Position numbers and translations under genes: made by a program
The notes under the pieces: model-generated
Database searches by the model: none
The model's input: only the letters and a program-made list of their open reading frames with translations
What the model was told of the DNA's origin: nothing
Shown here: piece by piece, positions 34,120 through 46,649 of the stretch
Position numbering within the stretch: position 1 is the first letter of the stretch
Layout of the letters: every line of letters starts with the position of its first letter
NCBI GenBank assembly: GCA_948099385.1
Contig: CANUEZ040000151.1
Location: 2,612,001-2,676,000, forward strand
DNA length: 64,000 nt
Source: Fasciola hepatica
Taxonomy: Eukaryota; Platyhelminthes; Trematoda; Plagiorchiida; Fasciolidae
Reading direction: 5' to 3'

Positions 34120-37100
34120 ACTACTCTGTCCATGCAGTTGTTCTGGTAATTGTACGCTCCTTAGGTATTTCCTCACAACAATCTAATTTGTGTATCAGAA
34201 TAGTGAGTAGAAGCTCATGTTCACAGAATCCACTGTGGAACCACAACTGCGGTTCTCTGAGGAAGAGGTTGGTTCATAGAATTCTTAGAACTGTGATAAC
34301 CCCTCCCTCCACATGAACGTGGCAGGCAAGCGACAGGATTTCTCCATCCGAAACAGCGGATACTCATTTCGGAACCAGGGAAGTAGTTATTGATGAATTG
34401 GTTGGTTTGGTCGATTTTATACGTACCGAAACGAGTCCCGATAAACTCAATTTTACGTTTCGAACAAATCAACTCTGTCTCGGCGAATTTCCTGACCAAA
34501 GGTATTCCTGAATCCGACAATGGACACTCGTAGAAACTCAAGGAAATCTTACCAGAGACAGTCATAACACACGCTAATCCTGAGGGACATCACGTGCAAA
34601 TCCAGTCCCAAGAGGTAAGAGATGCTCTTTGTTCACAAAATGTCTCACACCTCTGATATAGTTCCGTGGCAAAACTGGTAGGGTGTACGTCATACTAGGC
34701 TGTTTCTGGCATCCAAGTAAGTTTTCGAAACTTACGGTATTTCACATTTAGATCGAATCAAGAACAGTTGATTACTGAAGCAGTCAAATCTCATAACGAA
34801 CTAGGGCAAACAAGACAGAAGGCCTTTGTCGTGAAAGGAATTCCTTTCGCACACTCTCATCTGTCTCGAATGTACAGCACTACACAGGAATTACGAAGTA
34901 AATTGTCATAAGTAGTATGGCATTGTATCTAGACAGCAGAAAAAAATAAGTAGCTTGAAAATGTGGCTTTAATTGGGTTTGCTCGTGAATGATTGGCTAA
35001 ATTCATTGTAGGTTCGGAGTGAAACCCAACCTTTTTCAAACGCACAATATAGAGCTAACCTGACTGATGGATAACGCTTTTGGTATTCTTGGGCGATGCG
35101 GATCACAATGACGTAGACTGATGGGGAACTCATTGGTTAGAATGATTTTTTGCCCACTATCGATGAAATAGCGAACTATAACTGAAGTGAGCCTAAATGT
35201 CGCAATCAACACGTGAAATGGGGTGACTCATCGCTTCTTTTACGTAATTACGTATGAGTTCAATCATTCTAGTTCATATCATCCCGTGGGTTCAGTCGAT
35301 GGAAGCTTCCGTGTAACTGTAAGAGAAGTCGCGAGTGTAAAGAGGGTCAGAATCATTAGTAAAACTGTCGCTGGATGGAGCTGTGGGAAGGCGACAAGTG
35401 ACTGATTATAGCCGTCATGCTGCGTTATAGTAGGTTTTCGGCAGTGCGCTTTTAATCCGTTGCTCGCTGAACCACATCAGCCTGTCTTCCGTGTTAGAAA
35501 GAGAGATGAAAATGCACTTTTTTTCAATTTCGAACTGCTTGGAGGCTGTTTGCTTCTTCTCACTTGGAAAATAAATGAAGCATTAGCGTGCAAAGTAGAC
35601 AAAGGTTTTTTTTGGTCCCAGCTGAGAAGGTATCCTCAGCCCATATCCTTCCAGCTCCGAAAAATAATAAGGTTCTGACTGATGCGCTTTCAAGCCCCAT
35701 TGTTGAGGAATTGCTGAAATGAAGGTATTGTCCGAGCCATGTTTTTTACTGAAGCACCGACAGCTGGATATATCCATCCGGTTTTCGTGTTGCGAGAAGA
35801 AGACTAGGATATCAACCAGCTGAGATTTTGGCTACCCCAGGAAATTTTAAGTTCGGATAAGAAGTACTGAATTCCCCCAGTATTGATTGGGCATCATCAG
35901 GTTTCCTCAGGATGATGAACGTAATACCTACCTATCTTTTTATAAATAACGGCAACCTTCATTATCGTATTCAACCAAGCTTCCTTCTTTTCGATAGAAA
36001 TGGCTGTATGAATTATTGCTACATTTTCAAGCAACTCTTTTCAAATTTTCTGTGTAATGTTATATTATTTCCGAAAGGAATTCTTCTAGCAGCTTTTATC
36101 TTCTGTCTTATCTGTTCAAGTTGATTATTGGTCCGGAACAGATAGGAAAATTTACGTGTCTGAACTGCCCAAGCAGGAAGTACAGAATTGGCAGTCCATC
36201 TCATTCACTTATCCGCAAATCTTGTTTCATTGATTCCAAATGCGTGAGATCCCGACACGGTGAATCTTTTATCTCACTGGCTTGTTTTCAAATAATTCAC
36301 AGAATATGAGCGTGATCAACAAGCTTTGCCAAGGCGCTAATTCAAATTAGGCGGATAAACCAATGATAAGTTTTGTACTGAAGCGTGTCTCCCGGGTAGA
36401 CACTTTTCACTCGTATTATGACAGCCGAACCGATTTGTGTTTCTATCTCTGCCTCTCTGGGTATTCTGGCGTGAAGGATAGAGGCGTTGTTGACGTAATC
36501 GATTTAACTGAGATAGAAGCAAATATTGCGTTCAAAGCATGACAAGCTTGCCACCTACATTCACCCGCCTGAATCGTGTGTCTCTTGTGTCCGGATCGAT
36601 AAGTAACAAATCGATCGCGATGGTTGAAGCGAGATGATCGCATAATTGACTCCCTTTTGTCAAAACAGTGGGGGGGGGAGTTTTTCGTTATGTGCATATT
36701 TGCTTGTGAGCGCGTGCATAGTTTGTGCGTGTGTATATGCGAATAGCTTGATAAACCGCATAAGAAAATCAGCATGATCATAATCAAGAACCGGTTGGAT
36801 TTGTGGAAATGAGTTCCAATAATTCGTAGTCACATTTTTAATATGGCTAGTATATATAAGGATTAACCGATAGCTATTTTGGCTGTATCTCTTACTGAAT
36901 TGTTTTAAGGCATTCTGAAGTGTACAGTTGCAACCTGTAATACTACTATCATAACCGGAGTAATATCAACGGAGAAGGATTAAGTTTAACTTACTGAAGT
37001 AGACGAGAAGGTGCAGTCTAAATACTCATGCAGCGAATTCCGAAAAGGTTGTTGTGAACTTATACGGCAACCGAATATCGCAAATAAGAAGAACAAACAT
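34120..37100. other. No gene recognised (intron)
   Basis: An open frame at 34221-34565 (minus, 114 codons) lies next to the Penelope hammerhead. It shows no motif I can assign, but it could be a decayed element part. A small mirror GCATCATCAGG/CCTCAGGATGATG lies at about 35891-35916. A run of 9 G lies near 36670. Confidence 0.45.
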
Positions 37101-37104
37101 TGAA

Positions 37105-37185
37105 CGGGGCCGTGGTCAGACGATCATCGAGATGGGCTTCTGACCCCTCTAGCCCGGTTCAGATCCCCAAACTACCAGTCGATCA
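37105..37185 (+). mobile_element. Degenerate tRNA-like SINE head
   Basis: GGGGCCGTGGTCAGACGATCA and CCCGGTTCAGATCCCC resemble polymerase III boxes A and B at tRNA spacing. It is diverged, with no second copy noticed. Confidence 0.45.
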
Positions 37186-37320
37186 CTTCCTCGATTCGCC
37201 ACCTTTTATTGGCTGGGACGCTTTTCCTGGAATAATGCGCTAGTATTATGTAACTAAGAGGAAGTAAACAAAATAATAAATAAAACAATGATTAAAAAAA
37301 GTTGATAAAATCAAACGTAC

Positions 37321-38578
37321 TTGTGATTTTTGCCCAATTTCTTAGCTTCGAAATCACAGAATGTGACGCGGGGGAAATTGCCTGAATGGAACCATTCACG
37401 TCCTCTGATCAAGTCAATGAGAACTCGCAATCCATAGAATGTGTAATTATTGCCCACGAATTTCTCCATGATGAACAACTGACCAACAATATTAGTCAGG
37501 TAGAGGATTTTGATGAAAAAATACAGAACTACCAGGTAGTTCCCATGCCGTTTACCACAACAACCCCACCCGGTTCCGGAACTATCTTGCGTTGCACGGA
37601 ATGTACTGTGTTCACTCGAACAATACGTTTGCCTTGTCTCATCGTCGATCAGTTTTCGTCTGCGTCCTTCGAGCATTGGATGGCCATCTGTGGCTGTACC
37701 ACATAGATCAGGAGTAGCACCAATTCCTGTTGCGATTGCACTCCCAACTGTTCCACCTCCATCTTCAGTCGTTTGACTGGATTTCTTATTCTTGGCCACC
37801 TCTGAACTGATTGAGAAACGAAAACGTAGACGCTCCAGAAGGGAAGTGGTTGGTCTTCGAGCACGACGTGACCCACCTGTGGTCATATGATGCAATGGTG
37901 TTCCACCATTACCGCGTCCACGACTGTCTGGAGAGGCAGATGCAGGCCCCGTGGGGGTTCGGGCGCCAAAGTTCCCTGCTTGTGCACTTGTATACAGGGG
38001 AGGTGCTTGGGGAGGTGATGCATAAGGAGGTGATTGTACACGAGGATGATGGTGGTGCAAATGATGATGAAAGCTGGGATGATGGTGATGGTGATGATGT
38101 TGCTGTTGTTGTTGTTGTTGCTGCTGCTGTTGTGTCATGGACAAATGGCCTAACCCAGTATAACTGGTCGGTGAATAGCCAGTCATGGCATTTGCAGAAC
38201 GTCGTCTCCGATAATCCCTCTGACGATAGATACATCCTTCCATGTATCGGGCAATGAATCGCACATTTTTCATCGTGTGTTCTGGGAGTAGCACATTACT
38301 GTCACACGCCATCTGTAGTATGCGCCTCACATTAAAGCCGGATTGAGCCATAAAAAGACGCCATATAAGACAGGGCAAGTAAAATGCCATTGCCTGAATG
38401 GCCATCACAATGGGAGCCCATTGATAATAACCGATTAGAAGCATTTCTCGATCCGGAGCTGGAGGTAGGCGATTTTGAATTGGGGCAAAGTAGGTATTCG
38501 ATACCCAGCAGTAATTCTCTGCATATTCTTCCCAACCTCGGGTGAATTCCTGTGGAATCCAGCATTGAATGGGTTTGC
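37321..38578 (-). CDS. Innexin, large middle exon
   Basis: This 1258-bp exon follows an acceptor ending TTAG (AG at 38580-38579) and ends before donor GTACGT (G at 37320). It encodes, in order: extracellular loop 1 with both expected cysteines (IQCW, NYCW); the innexin hallmark YYQW; transmembrane segment 2 with the conserved Pro (YLPCLIWR); a very long cytoplasmic loop; transmembrane segment 3 (YLVVLYFFIKILYLTNIVG); and the first half of extracellular loop 2 (RVTFCDFEAKKLGKNHK). The loop holds 11 Gln, 7 His and further His/Pro/Ser-rich sequence (about 38000-38150), then Arg- and Gly-rich stretches. Typical innexin loops are far shorter. The splice phases on both sides fit the neighbouring exons exactly. 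Antisense open frames here (such as 37811-38257) are shadows. Confidence 0.95.
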
Positions 38579-38584
38579 CTAAGG

Positions 38585-41140
38585 AATAATTGAATTGGTA
38601 AAAAACCTATTTACAAGTTGCCAGACCAATGTATGAGATTCTTACGGTATGTTAGCTGTTGAAAAGTGCAATACCAGTACATTTTATAGATTATAAAAGA
38701 GAAGTTTATTCCTGGTGGTTACCACCACCAATGAACATTTGCAGGTCTTGTCACCCACAATTCTTGTTACTGGTATACTGACCACAAGTGTACCTTCTGG
38801 ATTAGAAAGGGGGGGGGTTGAAATAATGTAAAAATATAAAACGATAACATGGCACCCAAAAGATAGATCAACGTCGATAAAATTGCCATTTTTCTGGGGT
38901 TTCTGCTGGAACTGCTTTTAGTCAGCCCATTTCGGTAGGAGATGACTTGGGTGGAACTTTATTCACCGTGCAATATCAACGAATCAAACAACCTCGTCCG
39001 TTTATAGGAGCCCCATACAAACATCACGTCGAAAATACGACGAGTGATTAGATCAGGCATGTATCCAATGAGTGTCCGTTGCGACTATTTCCTAGACGGA
39101 ATAGAAGATTGAAAGCACCACAATTCAACCATCTTGCTATCCGGGTTGGCTATCACTCTTTCGGAAACGAAATCTCTTGAAGGACATGCTAGCCAGTGGG
39201 AACCATCTCAAATTTGTGGTTGCAAAACCAGCCTGAAAATATGGAGCCAAAAGACTCATGCGAAAGCCGATGGTTGTGAAATGATTTTCGGATTTGCGTC
39301 CTCTTCGTGATCAAAGAAACCGAATGGAGATCAAGAAAGTCTAGCTACTTTTTATTTATCAGTTGTACCCGGCCAAAATATTTGAACTCCCACCTTAGTT
39401 TCGAGTACACCGTTGAAACCGCTTATTATCTTCGGTTTTAACAGGACCATAATGATCTGTTCAAATTACTTTTTTGTTTATGGATCATGAAAGATAACCG
39501 GCTTTTTTGATTTGATTCCAGGATATCATATTTCTATATCATTTTGATGCCCATGGGAATTGGAAGGAATAAACACGGTCAAAAGGAGCCCATCTATTAA
39601 TACCGTGATATCTGGAGTCGAGAACCTTAGCTGACTCCAGTTGTCTGGATTCGGCAAAATGCTACCTGCAACCCTTTGACAATATCATTTCATTTCTCTT
39701 CTGAATTCCAACCGGGAGACTTATTTCTCATAAAAGGTTCGATATATTCGTCGAAGTGCTTCATCATTTCTCCTATTACAGTGACTTAAAACAGTTGAAC
39801 ATTTTGACTTGAAAACAGAGGTCAGATAAGTCCCGGAACAAAGAGAAAAAGAACCTTCAAATCTCGAACAAAGGTTGTCCAATTGATATACGATTAAGAA
39901 TGGTACTATACCCATGAAGCTTTGGAAAGTAAAATATTTGATTTCCACGGCAACGTTTGTGAACTAGTAAAGGAAATTATCCGGATTCCCCGCCAGGGAC
40001 AAATTTGGAAGGCTATATTAGAATATTTCACCTTTTGCTCAAACCAAAACTGATGTGATAGCTGGAAACATTACGAAACCTCTATGAAAGCACGCTGTTT
40101 CAGCGCAGATCAGGTTAAGACAATGAATACCTTCAAGCACCTAACAAACGATATATCTTCATCGCTTAAACAATTGAGAGAGAAGTTAATCGGTGACAAA
40201 CGAAGAAAAAAATGTTTAGGGTGAGAAATGGTGTGCTAAAATATACGGAAGCTAAAGATGGATGCTAGGTATAGGTACATTCACTACCAGCGTACCAAAA
40301 TGCCCGAAATTTCTGAATATACTGTCACAACGAGAAGGCCCTTTCACAGTTTTGTAGTTAGGACCAAAATGCTCCACTTGAAAAATAGAAGTAAGTGAAA
40401 TAATACCAATTGTTGAGAACGTCAAAAGTCGCTACGTTTACTATGTTCGAACAAGAACGACGCTTTGGTGGAATATGGTGCAATCTGTTTCTGTCCATAA
40501 AGGAATGTGTGTAAAAACAACTCAAAGATGCTGAACTGAAAACACTGTGAAAACGTCTTGAGTATCTCGGGAAAGATGTGCTATTTATTTTAAGGAAAAA
40601 TTCGGACTGATTAGCAGAAGGGAAAATATAGGCATATACACCACGCACCCGACAATAAAGTTCACGGTGGGTGCTGAAGAGAAAACTGTCTACCATTTCT
40701 CGATTTTGTCTAACTAGAAGTTCGGGCAGTTCGGTTCAGAGGACGGTGTGCCGGAAATAGACTTGGAACGGCCAGCACACAGACTTTCGTAGTTTTGTGC
40801 CACATAGCTACAAATGCTATCTGTTGTGCTGCCTCTTGTGCAGAGAGAGGGAGAAAGAGAGACAATTCTGCACCGCAGATAATCTTGAGGAGTTATTACC
40901 TAGAAACAATGTTAAACTACGGATATCTGGAGAATGTCATCAATGGAAGCTGGACGGAGCGGTGAAAACCAGTGAGAATACCGCCTTTCAAAGGGGACCT
41001 TGCACATAGAATACTCAGTACGATCGTGTGCATCATAGCAAGATCCATATTCAACGCCTCTGGAATTAGGCTTTCACTGCAACAACTGTCATTCGACGTG
41101 GGGATGACGACAGGCTAACTTAACTGAGCTTATCTGTAGT
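38585..41140. other. No gene recognised (intron)
   Basis: Short frames only. A run of 9 G lies at about 38810. The frame 40797-41009, just before the endonuclease fragment, could be part of the same Penelope copy, but it has no motif I can name. Confidence 0.45.
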
Positions 41141-41149
41141 TATTTACCT

Positions 41150-41412
41150 ATTCAAATGTACCTCTGGTACCACTTACATGGGTCGAACAACAAGATGCAT
41201 CAAAGAACAACCACGGCGGATTAGACACGAAGCAAACGGATCCATAGCAAGTGTCTTTGTTGTACACTTAGTTGTAACCGGCCATTCTACAGACGTCCAC
41301 TCGACCTTCGCAGTAGTCTGCCGCATCCCACAACATGCATCAGGAGCAATCAGACTTCGAACTCTAGCAACTGCCGAAGTAGCTGGCATTCTTCTTTTGA
41401 GGCGAGAACTAT
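41150..41412 (+). pseudogene. Penelope GIY-YIG-type endonuclease fragment
   Basis: The frame reads FKCTSGTTYMGRTTRCIKEQ, then SIASVFVVHLVVTGHSTDVH and IRLRTLATAEVAGIL, ending at a TGA (41410-41412). This matches the Penelope nuclease order: Cys-x-x-Gly, Tyr-x-Gly-Arg-Thr-x-Arg, Ser-Ile-Ala...His, Thr-Gly-His, Arg-Leu-Arg...Glu. The catalytic Tyr and Arg are kept. The C-terminal part is cut off and the RT part is not visible upstream. Confidence 0.75.
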
Positions 41413-41414
41413 GA

Positions 41415-42175
41415 GAGTAACGAATTCTGATTCAAGCATTCCAGCTGACCTGACCGAAGTCGATTACGTCATTCATGAACGTGGCAATGACATAAACGAG
41501 TTGCCACCTGTTACGCTATCCAGTCATCTGTTCAAGTGTTACGTGGTCAAAGTTGACTCATCGCCCCCCCCCCCCCCTCCCCAGACTGATGGACCCGACG
41601 ACTGTCCTCTTACCCTACTCCGTTTACCTCATGACAAATAAAGTCGATTGTAGTGGCATGAAAATGAACCATCGAAAACATAAGTTCGCCTACACTACGT
41701 GTTTTGACACTTAGAATCACTCTGAATAACTTTCTACAATTTTTGTGACCATGTAAATGTGATTTCAATGGCTACAGAGTGAAATCACCGAAAAAATGTC
41801 CGCTTGCATCCTGTGTTCATACAACAGATGACCATGATGAGGGATTAAGACCAGAAAAGACAAATGAAAAATTGCTAAAAAGCACAACCAAACTTTCCTT
41901 ACCAGAAAAAAGGCTCCCCAAAAATAACGTCATCAGAGTATTTTCAACAACTCAACAAAGCAAAGACAGAAGAGTGTAAATATAAGCTAAAAAGAAACGT
42001 GGGTGATTATAAAATTAATCGCTTTGAGTTTTAAAATAATTCTAATTTTTTTTACTGCCTTTTTTACTATATACTAGTAATGTAGTGGAGTGTGTACACT
42101 ACTGATTGAATAAGTAAGTAGCTAATTGCTCAAAATACAAGTATGGACAGCTGTGAACTAGGCTATATCACAGGG
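41415..42175. other. No gene; poly-C tract
   Basis: A C-run of 13 bases lies at 41566-41578. Frames here (41411-41641, 41779-41979) have no known domain. Confidence 0.5.
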
Positions 42176-42179
42176 GTCT

Positions 42180-42400
42180 AACGCGGTAAGATGAAGGACT
42201 TCTTTTTAGTTTGGATGATGAATGTTTTCAAATGGACTGGACAGCTGGTACGCATATAAGCATCGCCGTTACATCTGGTTAATTTTGATGACCCCCGAAC
42301 TAGGTAAGTGACCGACCGGCTCAAGGACTCAAACCTACGGGAACGGAAGCGTCGGAATCCCGCCTTCATGACCTACTGGTCACCTCCACTGTTCGAATTA
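42180..42400 (-). mobile_element. tRNA-like SINE (single copy seen)
   Basis: On the minus strand, GTGACCAGTAGGTCATGAAGG (box A region) and GTAGGTTTGAGTCCTTGAG (box B) are followed by a body of about 160 bp. No second copy was found in the window. Confidence 0.55.
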
Positions 42401-42404
42401 ATTC

Positions 42405-44080
42405 GCACTCAGAATAACAGTTATTGAAGTATTGATGTGTCGACATTTGCGATCAGAAGAGGAGCAGTAGAACCGAGACCATAACCGACGACATCAAGGA
42501 ATGACTTAGAGTTGAAGTAAAATGACTCATACTACAAATAAACTGTCATGTTTTATGCGCACGATTGACACCATAAGCAAACTGCTCGCATTCATTGGTA
42601 TGTATTCTATGTTCCCATAAACTGCATGAGAAGAACCCAGTGGTTTAAACTTCATTGTATAAGGCGAGTGAGCTTGAATATTCATATTGTTGAGAAGCAC
42701 ATAAACAAATACATTCTGCTGGGCAGAGATGCAGGCTATAGAGCAGTTCTCGTTGGGTTTTTTCTTTATGACATTTCCGACGCTGCCAGGTGTCCAGAAA
42801 TCAGAAATTATACCAGAAGAGTGACGAAAGTGGTCAAAGGAGACGCGAGATGGGAAGCGAACTGGTGATATTGTTATGCCAGTAAGATTTACTTACTCTC
42901 TCTTTAGATTGCTGATATTCATTTAGGTATCGAAGAAGAAAGATGTAGGTTTCCACAAGGCAACAGATTACATAGAAAAACTGAATTGGGCTTTGATAAA
43001 ATGAGAGAGCAGTAAGAAGACCGGGGACAAAAATATTAGTAGAATCGGTGAGTTTTCTAATCTAAGAATTTCATAGTTAGTCGGATCTTCCATATGGCTG
43101 GTTGTTCTTCATTATGAAGGCGAAAATTCAGAATGTTTTTCTCATTAATGAGTATAAGCGTATTAGGCCGGAATTAGTCCCCCTTGATGAAGTGTCGACT
43201 ACGTATAAGCAAACAAATGTGGTCGTGTGTTTGTAGCTGCGAAAGCATCCAGATCCCCACCCTAAGCCGCACGGAAAATCACGTTGGCTACCGAGTTATC
43301 GCATGCTCTTCATAGGCAGACTAAGGGTTTCAAGAACGTGATTTTTTATAGCAACGTTCCCCGAGAAGCTCATTACAAAAGATTGGGGATCAAAATGCTG
43401 ATTACTCCGATTGTAATGACCTTCGTCAAATCAAGGTCAACTCTGTCGGGGAAGTATTATCAACGACAACCTGAAAGATGCAAAGTTTATTAGACTCGTA
43501 AAATCGATAGTTAGAGCCCGTCAAACTAGAGGTTGCTTTGGGAAAACGATCTAACTACATGGTGACGTATCACCTCATGTCTCACTCAGGTTGCAAGTCT
43601 TATCACCGTGAATACATCTGTTCAATTTGTGAGTCTTCTGGCTAAAGGATCCGTGGACGCTTCACTTTTACATCTGCTCCTTGACAGACCGTATTTGAGT
43701 TTGGCTAAGAACATATTCTGTGATGATAAAATAAGTCCATGCACCTTTTGCGCGTAGAAGTTAAGAGATAAAAATAGGGTATATAATGAAATACGACATA
43801 ACTAATTTTGAGATTTATGCATCGTAGGGTTCTTCACGGCATTCGAATTTGGGAGCATGTTTTGAACTTTCCCACCATAACAAGGAAAGAAATTCATTGG
43901 CTTTCAGTAGATGTCGGTTTATTACACCAACAGATCTATTCAGCGAATTCAAGAAAATTGCCCAGAAACTCGGTTCGCTTCAACATATACAAAATTTGGA
44001 TAAGTAGAATACTGGATTCTTACATAAGAAGACTCATCCTGTAGTGTGAACTTTCAAATCAATTTTTTTCCCGGGCTCCA
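42405..44080. other. No gene recognised (intron)
   Basis: Short frames only. Confidence 0.5.
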
Positions 44081-44084
44081 GGCT

Positions 44085-44205
44085 CAGATGGAGATCGGTG
44101 GATGTGCACAGCAGATGATTTCCAACAAGGATCAGGAGGCCGTGCACTGTTTTCGTGGTTTTCAGTGGTGAGCTGAGCGTTCACACTTCATAATGAATCA
44201 ATATA
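44085..44205 (+). mobile_element. 5'-truncated relative of the hammerhead element at 30239
   Basis: GATCGGTGGATGTGCACAG, CAGATGA, TTTCCAACAAGGAT, GTGCACTG, TGGTTTTCAGTGGTGAGCTG and CATAATGAATC follow the order of the ribozyme-bearing half of 30239-30623 (minus). GAAA is lost, so no ribozyme activity is expected. Confidence 0.75.
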
Positions 44206-44344
44206 TGCATATGTGATTGAGTAAACTGGCCTCTCCTTACATCAGCCTACGATCTGATCTTTATTCTTTGAATTTCCAAATGTCACATTAGGCGTGAGAC
44301 AGATTAATTGTGGTATAAAGCCACCAGGTGTTTAGACAAAAGTG

Positions 44345-44345
<1 letters not shown>

Positions 44346-44375
<30 letters not shown>

Positions 44376-44376
44376 T
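44346..44376. repeat. (CA)n microsatellite
   Basis: About 14 CA units. Confidence 0.95.
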
Positions 44377-44379
44377 GAC

Positions 44380-46060
44380 GAGAGAACCCAGTTCATAGAC
44401 AGAACCGTCTGCGGCAAGCACCAGATCCGGATAATCGAATTCCGTCTTGAAGACCATACGGAGAATAATCGACACGAGGTAAAGAAATTGATGTGCTAAT
44501 TGTTTCAGATTGTCAGTCTTTGTTAGACAACGCTCATTCCATTCTACCGCTCATTCTTCTTACTTATCAGTCCACATACAGAAGTCTCAGGGTTAGTTTG
44601 ACTCAAAGAGGAACTCGCGCGGACAGGATAGGAGGGGCAATGAAGTGTAGTCCGAAATTTTGCCGAATGGCACACTTGACCGGAAAAACTGTTTTTGGGA
44701 TTGTTCGAATATGGGCCTCACCGAAGTTGGCCTAGATCCGACAAACCTAATTGGATTAGTTTTGGTGAAGCGAAGGTCGTGCTTTCCAAGGCGAAGTGAC
44801 GAACGTCGACTGTCTGAGGACAAGCCAGACAAATACTGTCATTATTCGTCCTTGCCGTTGACCCAGCTATCTCTGATTGCCCAGATGTTTTGTTTCAAGG
44901 GGAGACGCTTTCTGTTATGCTGTCACTCGCTTACAGAGAGGGAAACATTTAATGAGCACAGTTATTCTGCTGGACAGTTTCACACAATAACAAGGCTAGT
45001 GTGTCAGTGGAAGACAGTTGGATGCCAGAATGTTGCATTTTTAATGCTCAGTAATCCACGTGATCAAAACTGGGGATTATGTGCCATCGGATGATGGTCC
45101 ATTTGGTCGAAGAAAAAGAAGATATGGAACTCCGAGGGTGGGGTATTCTAAAAGAAAATTGATCATTGAATACCTCAGTTGCGATGACGATGATAATGAC
45201 AATGATGATCACGAGCCCCTAAACATATTTACCGACGCTCCAGTTATTCGGTGAATTGTACGCACCACCACCAACCAAGTGGCGGGTTTTCTACAAGGTG
45301 AAATTGGTTTTCCGATTATCAAAGTTTTGAGGATTGACGGTTTCCCATTTGGTTTGTTTGTCTTTATCTGCTTTCAGTGAATCTCCCAGGGGTCTTCGCA
45401 GATCAGAAAGACTTCTAATTGGAACGATTTAGACTGAGAGATAATTTCCAGGTCAATCGGGCATGACCGAATCTGGAGCGAGGCAAAAAGAACAAAACCA
45501 AAGGATTTCACCACCCCATCTCCCTCTCTCCCTCTCGACCCCCACACTGAGGCTTGGTAGCTCTGTTCGAACTTCCATGTTCTGTTCATCAAAATCAGAA
45601 TAAAACATGAGAGGTCTGGCTGAGATCTCACATGATGAACTTTTCGTTACTGGCAAAGAACAACTCTTCGGTATTATTGTTTTCCCAAAATTGTAGTCCG
45701 ATAAACTAAGTGAACCACTACATGAAATCTAGCTATTCACTTTTGTGTATGAAAAGCAACCTTAGTAATGCAATTTTCAAGCAAAAATGCATAACTTTTG
45801 CCTAGCTTCTAACTATGAATTGAGCCTATAGAGTCCACATGGATCCACTGTTATCTGAGGATTAAGAGATAACTAACATGATTAGAATCGTGCACAGTAC
45901 CAAACCCTGATAAGTCTCGTGTCGCTAAATCTAACTGTTTCTAATTACAATTCATCTCAAAAGTCTTCGTGCTTTTTATCCGCACTTATTCTGAGCGTTT
46001 TTAGTTACATTCATTGCACCAATGCTTGCGATTCATGGATAACACTAGCTGTGATCATTG
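44380..46060. other. No gene recognised (intron)
   Basis: Overlapping frames on both strands at 44493-45094 and a GATGAC-rich patch at 45181-45212. No domain is recognised. Confidence 0.5.
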
Positions 46061-46064
46061 ATTT

Positions 46065-46640
46065 CCGACGGCTGGTGGTCGGATAATCTAGATCATTTGC
46101 TCACCACCTCGAAGGTCCGAGGTTCGAATCCTTGCCATCAAAGGTTACTTTGGCGGTGAACAGCAGTCCACTGTCGTCCGGCTCGTTATCACACGTGACC
46201 TATGGTTGTTCTTCATTCCACTACTCAGAATCTGATTGCCAGCTATCCTGACTGTTGTAAGGATGTACCTTAAATTTGAATTAATAACTGGGAGTCACTT
46301 GTGTAGAGGACATCAGAACTGATCAACTGAAACAACAATAGTTATTTGCCTTCCAACTGTCCTATACTCTTGAACGCAGTCGTTATCTAGTAGGACGATG
46401 CAATCTTATGGTTCATGTGCCGTCATTCGCCTTATTGCGTTTGGTGCCTTTGACACAGGCGCGTTCGTTCGCATCAATCCATGAGTGTTCAGAAACGCCT
46501 TCTGAGCAGTCGACTACTTGATTACTCAATAAGTAGTACCCACGCCACCCCACTACTGGTACAGTGGGCTTCTGAACCTATGTGGTATACCCCATCAAAG
46601 GAACTCATGCACAAGCATGTAATCGAGAAAGCCAGCGTAA
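46065..46640 (+). mobile_element. tRNA-headed SINE, group I, interrupted
   Basis: Head GGTGGTCGGATAATCTAGATC and GAGGTTCGAATCC, then CCACTGTCGTCCGGCTCGTTA as in the copy at 62965. The tail of the family (ACTGGTACAGTGGGCTTCTG, TGTGGTATACCCC) resumes only near 46550, so about 300 bp of other sequence appears to be inserted or diverged. Confidence 0.7.
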
Positions 46641-46649
46641 TGCCTATTA

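Larger units (their letters stand above)
28650..37320 (-). other. Innexin intron 2 of the visible gene (8.7 kb)
   Basis: The intron has boundaries GTACGT...TTTCAG and interrupts a Lys codon after its second base. It contains the inverted ribozyme-SINE pair (28919-29294), the 385-bp inverted-repeat element with a hammerhead (30239-30623), a SINE followed by the second arm of a 0.45-kb inverted duplication (33070-33773), a Penelope-type hammerhead remnant (34064-34112) and a degenerate tRNA-like SINE (about 37105-37185). No second host gene is recognisable inside it. Confidence 0.88.

Noticed and set aside
37811..38257. 148-codon open frame on the plus strand
   Set aside because: It is the antisense of the innexin loop, and its Asp/Val/Ala-rich content mirrors the His/Gln codons.
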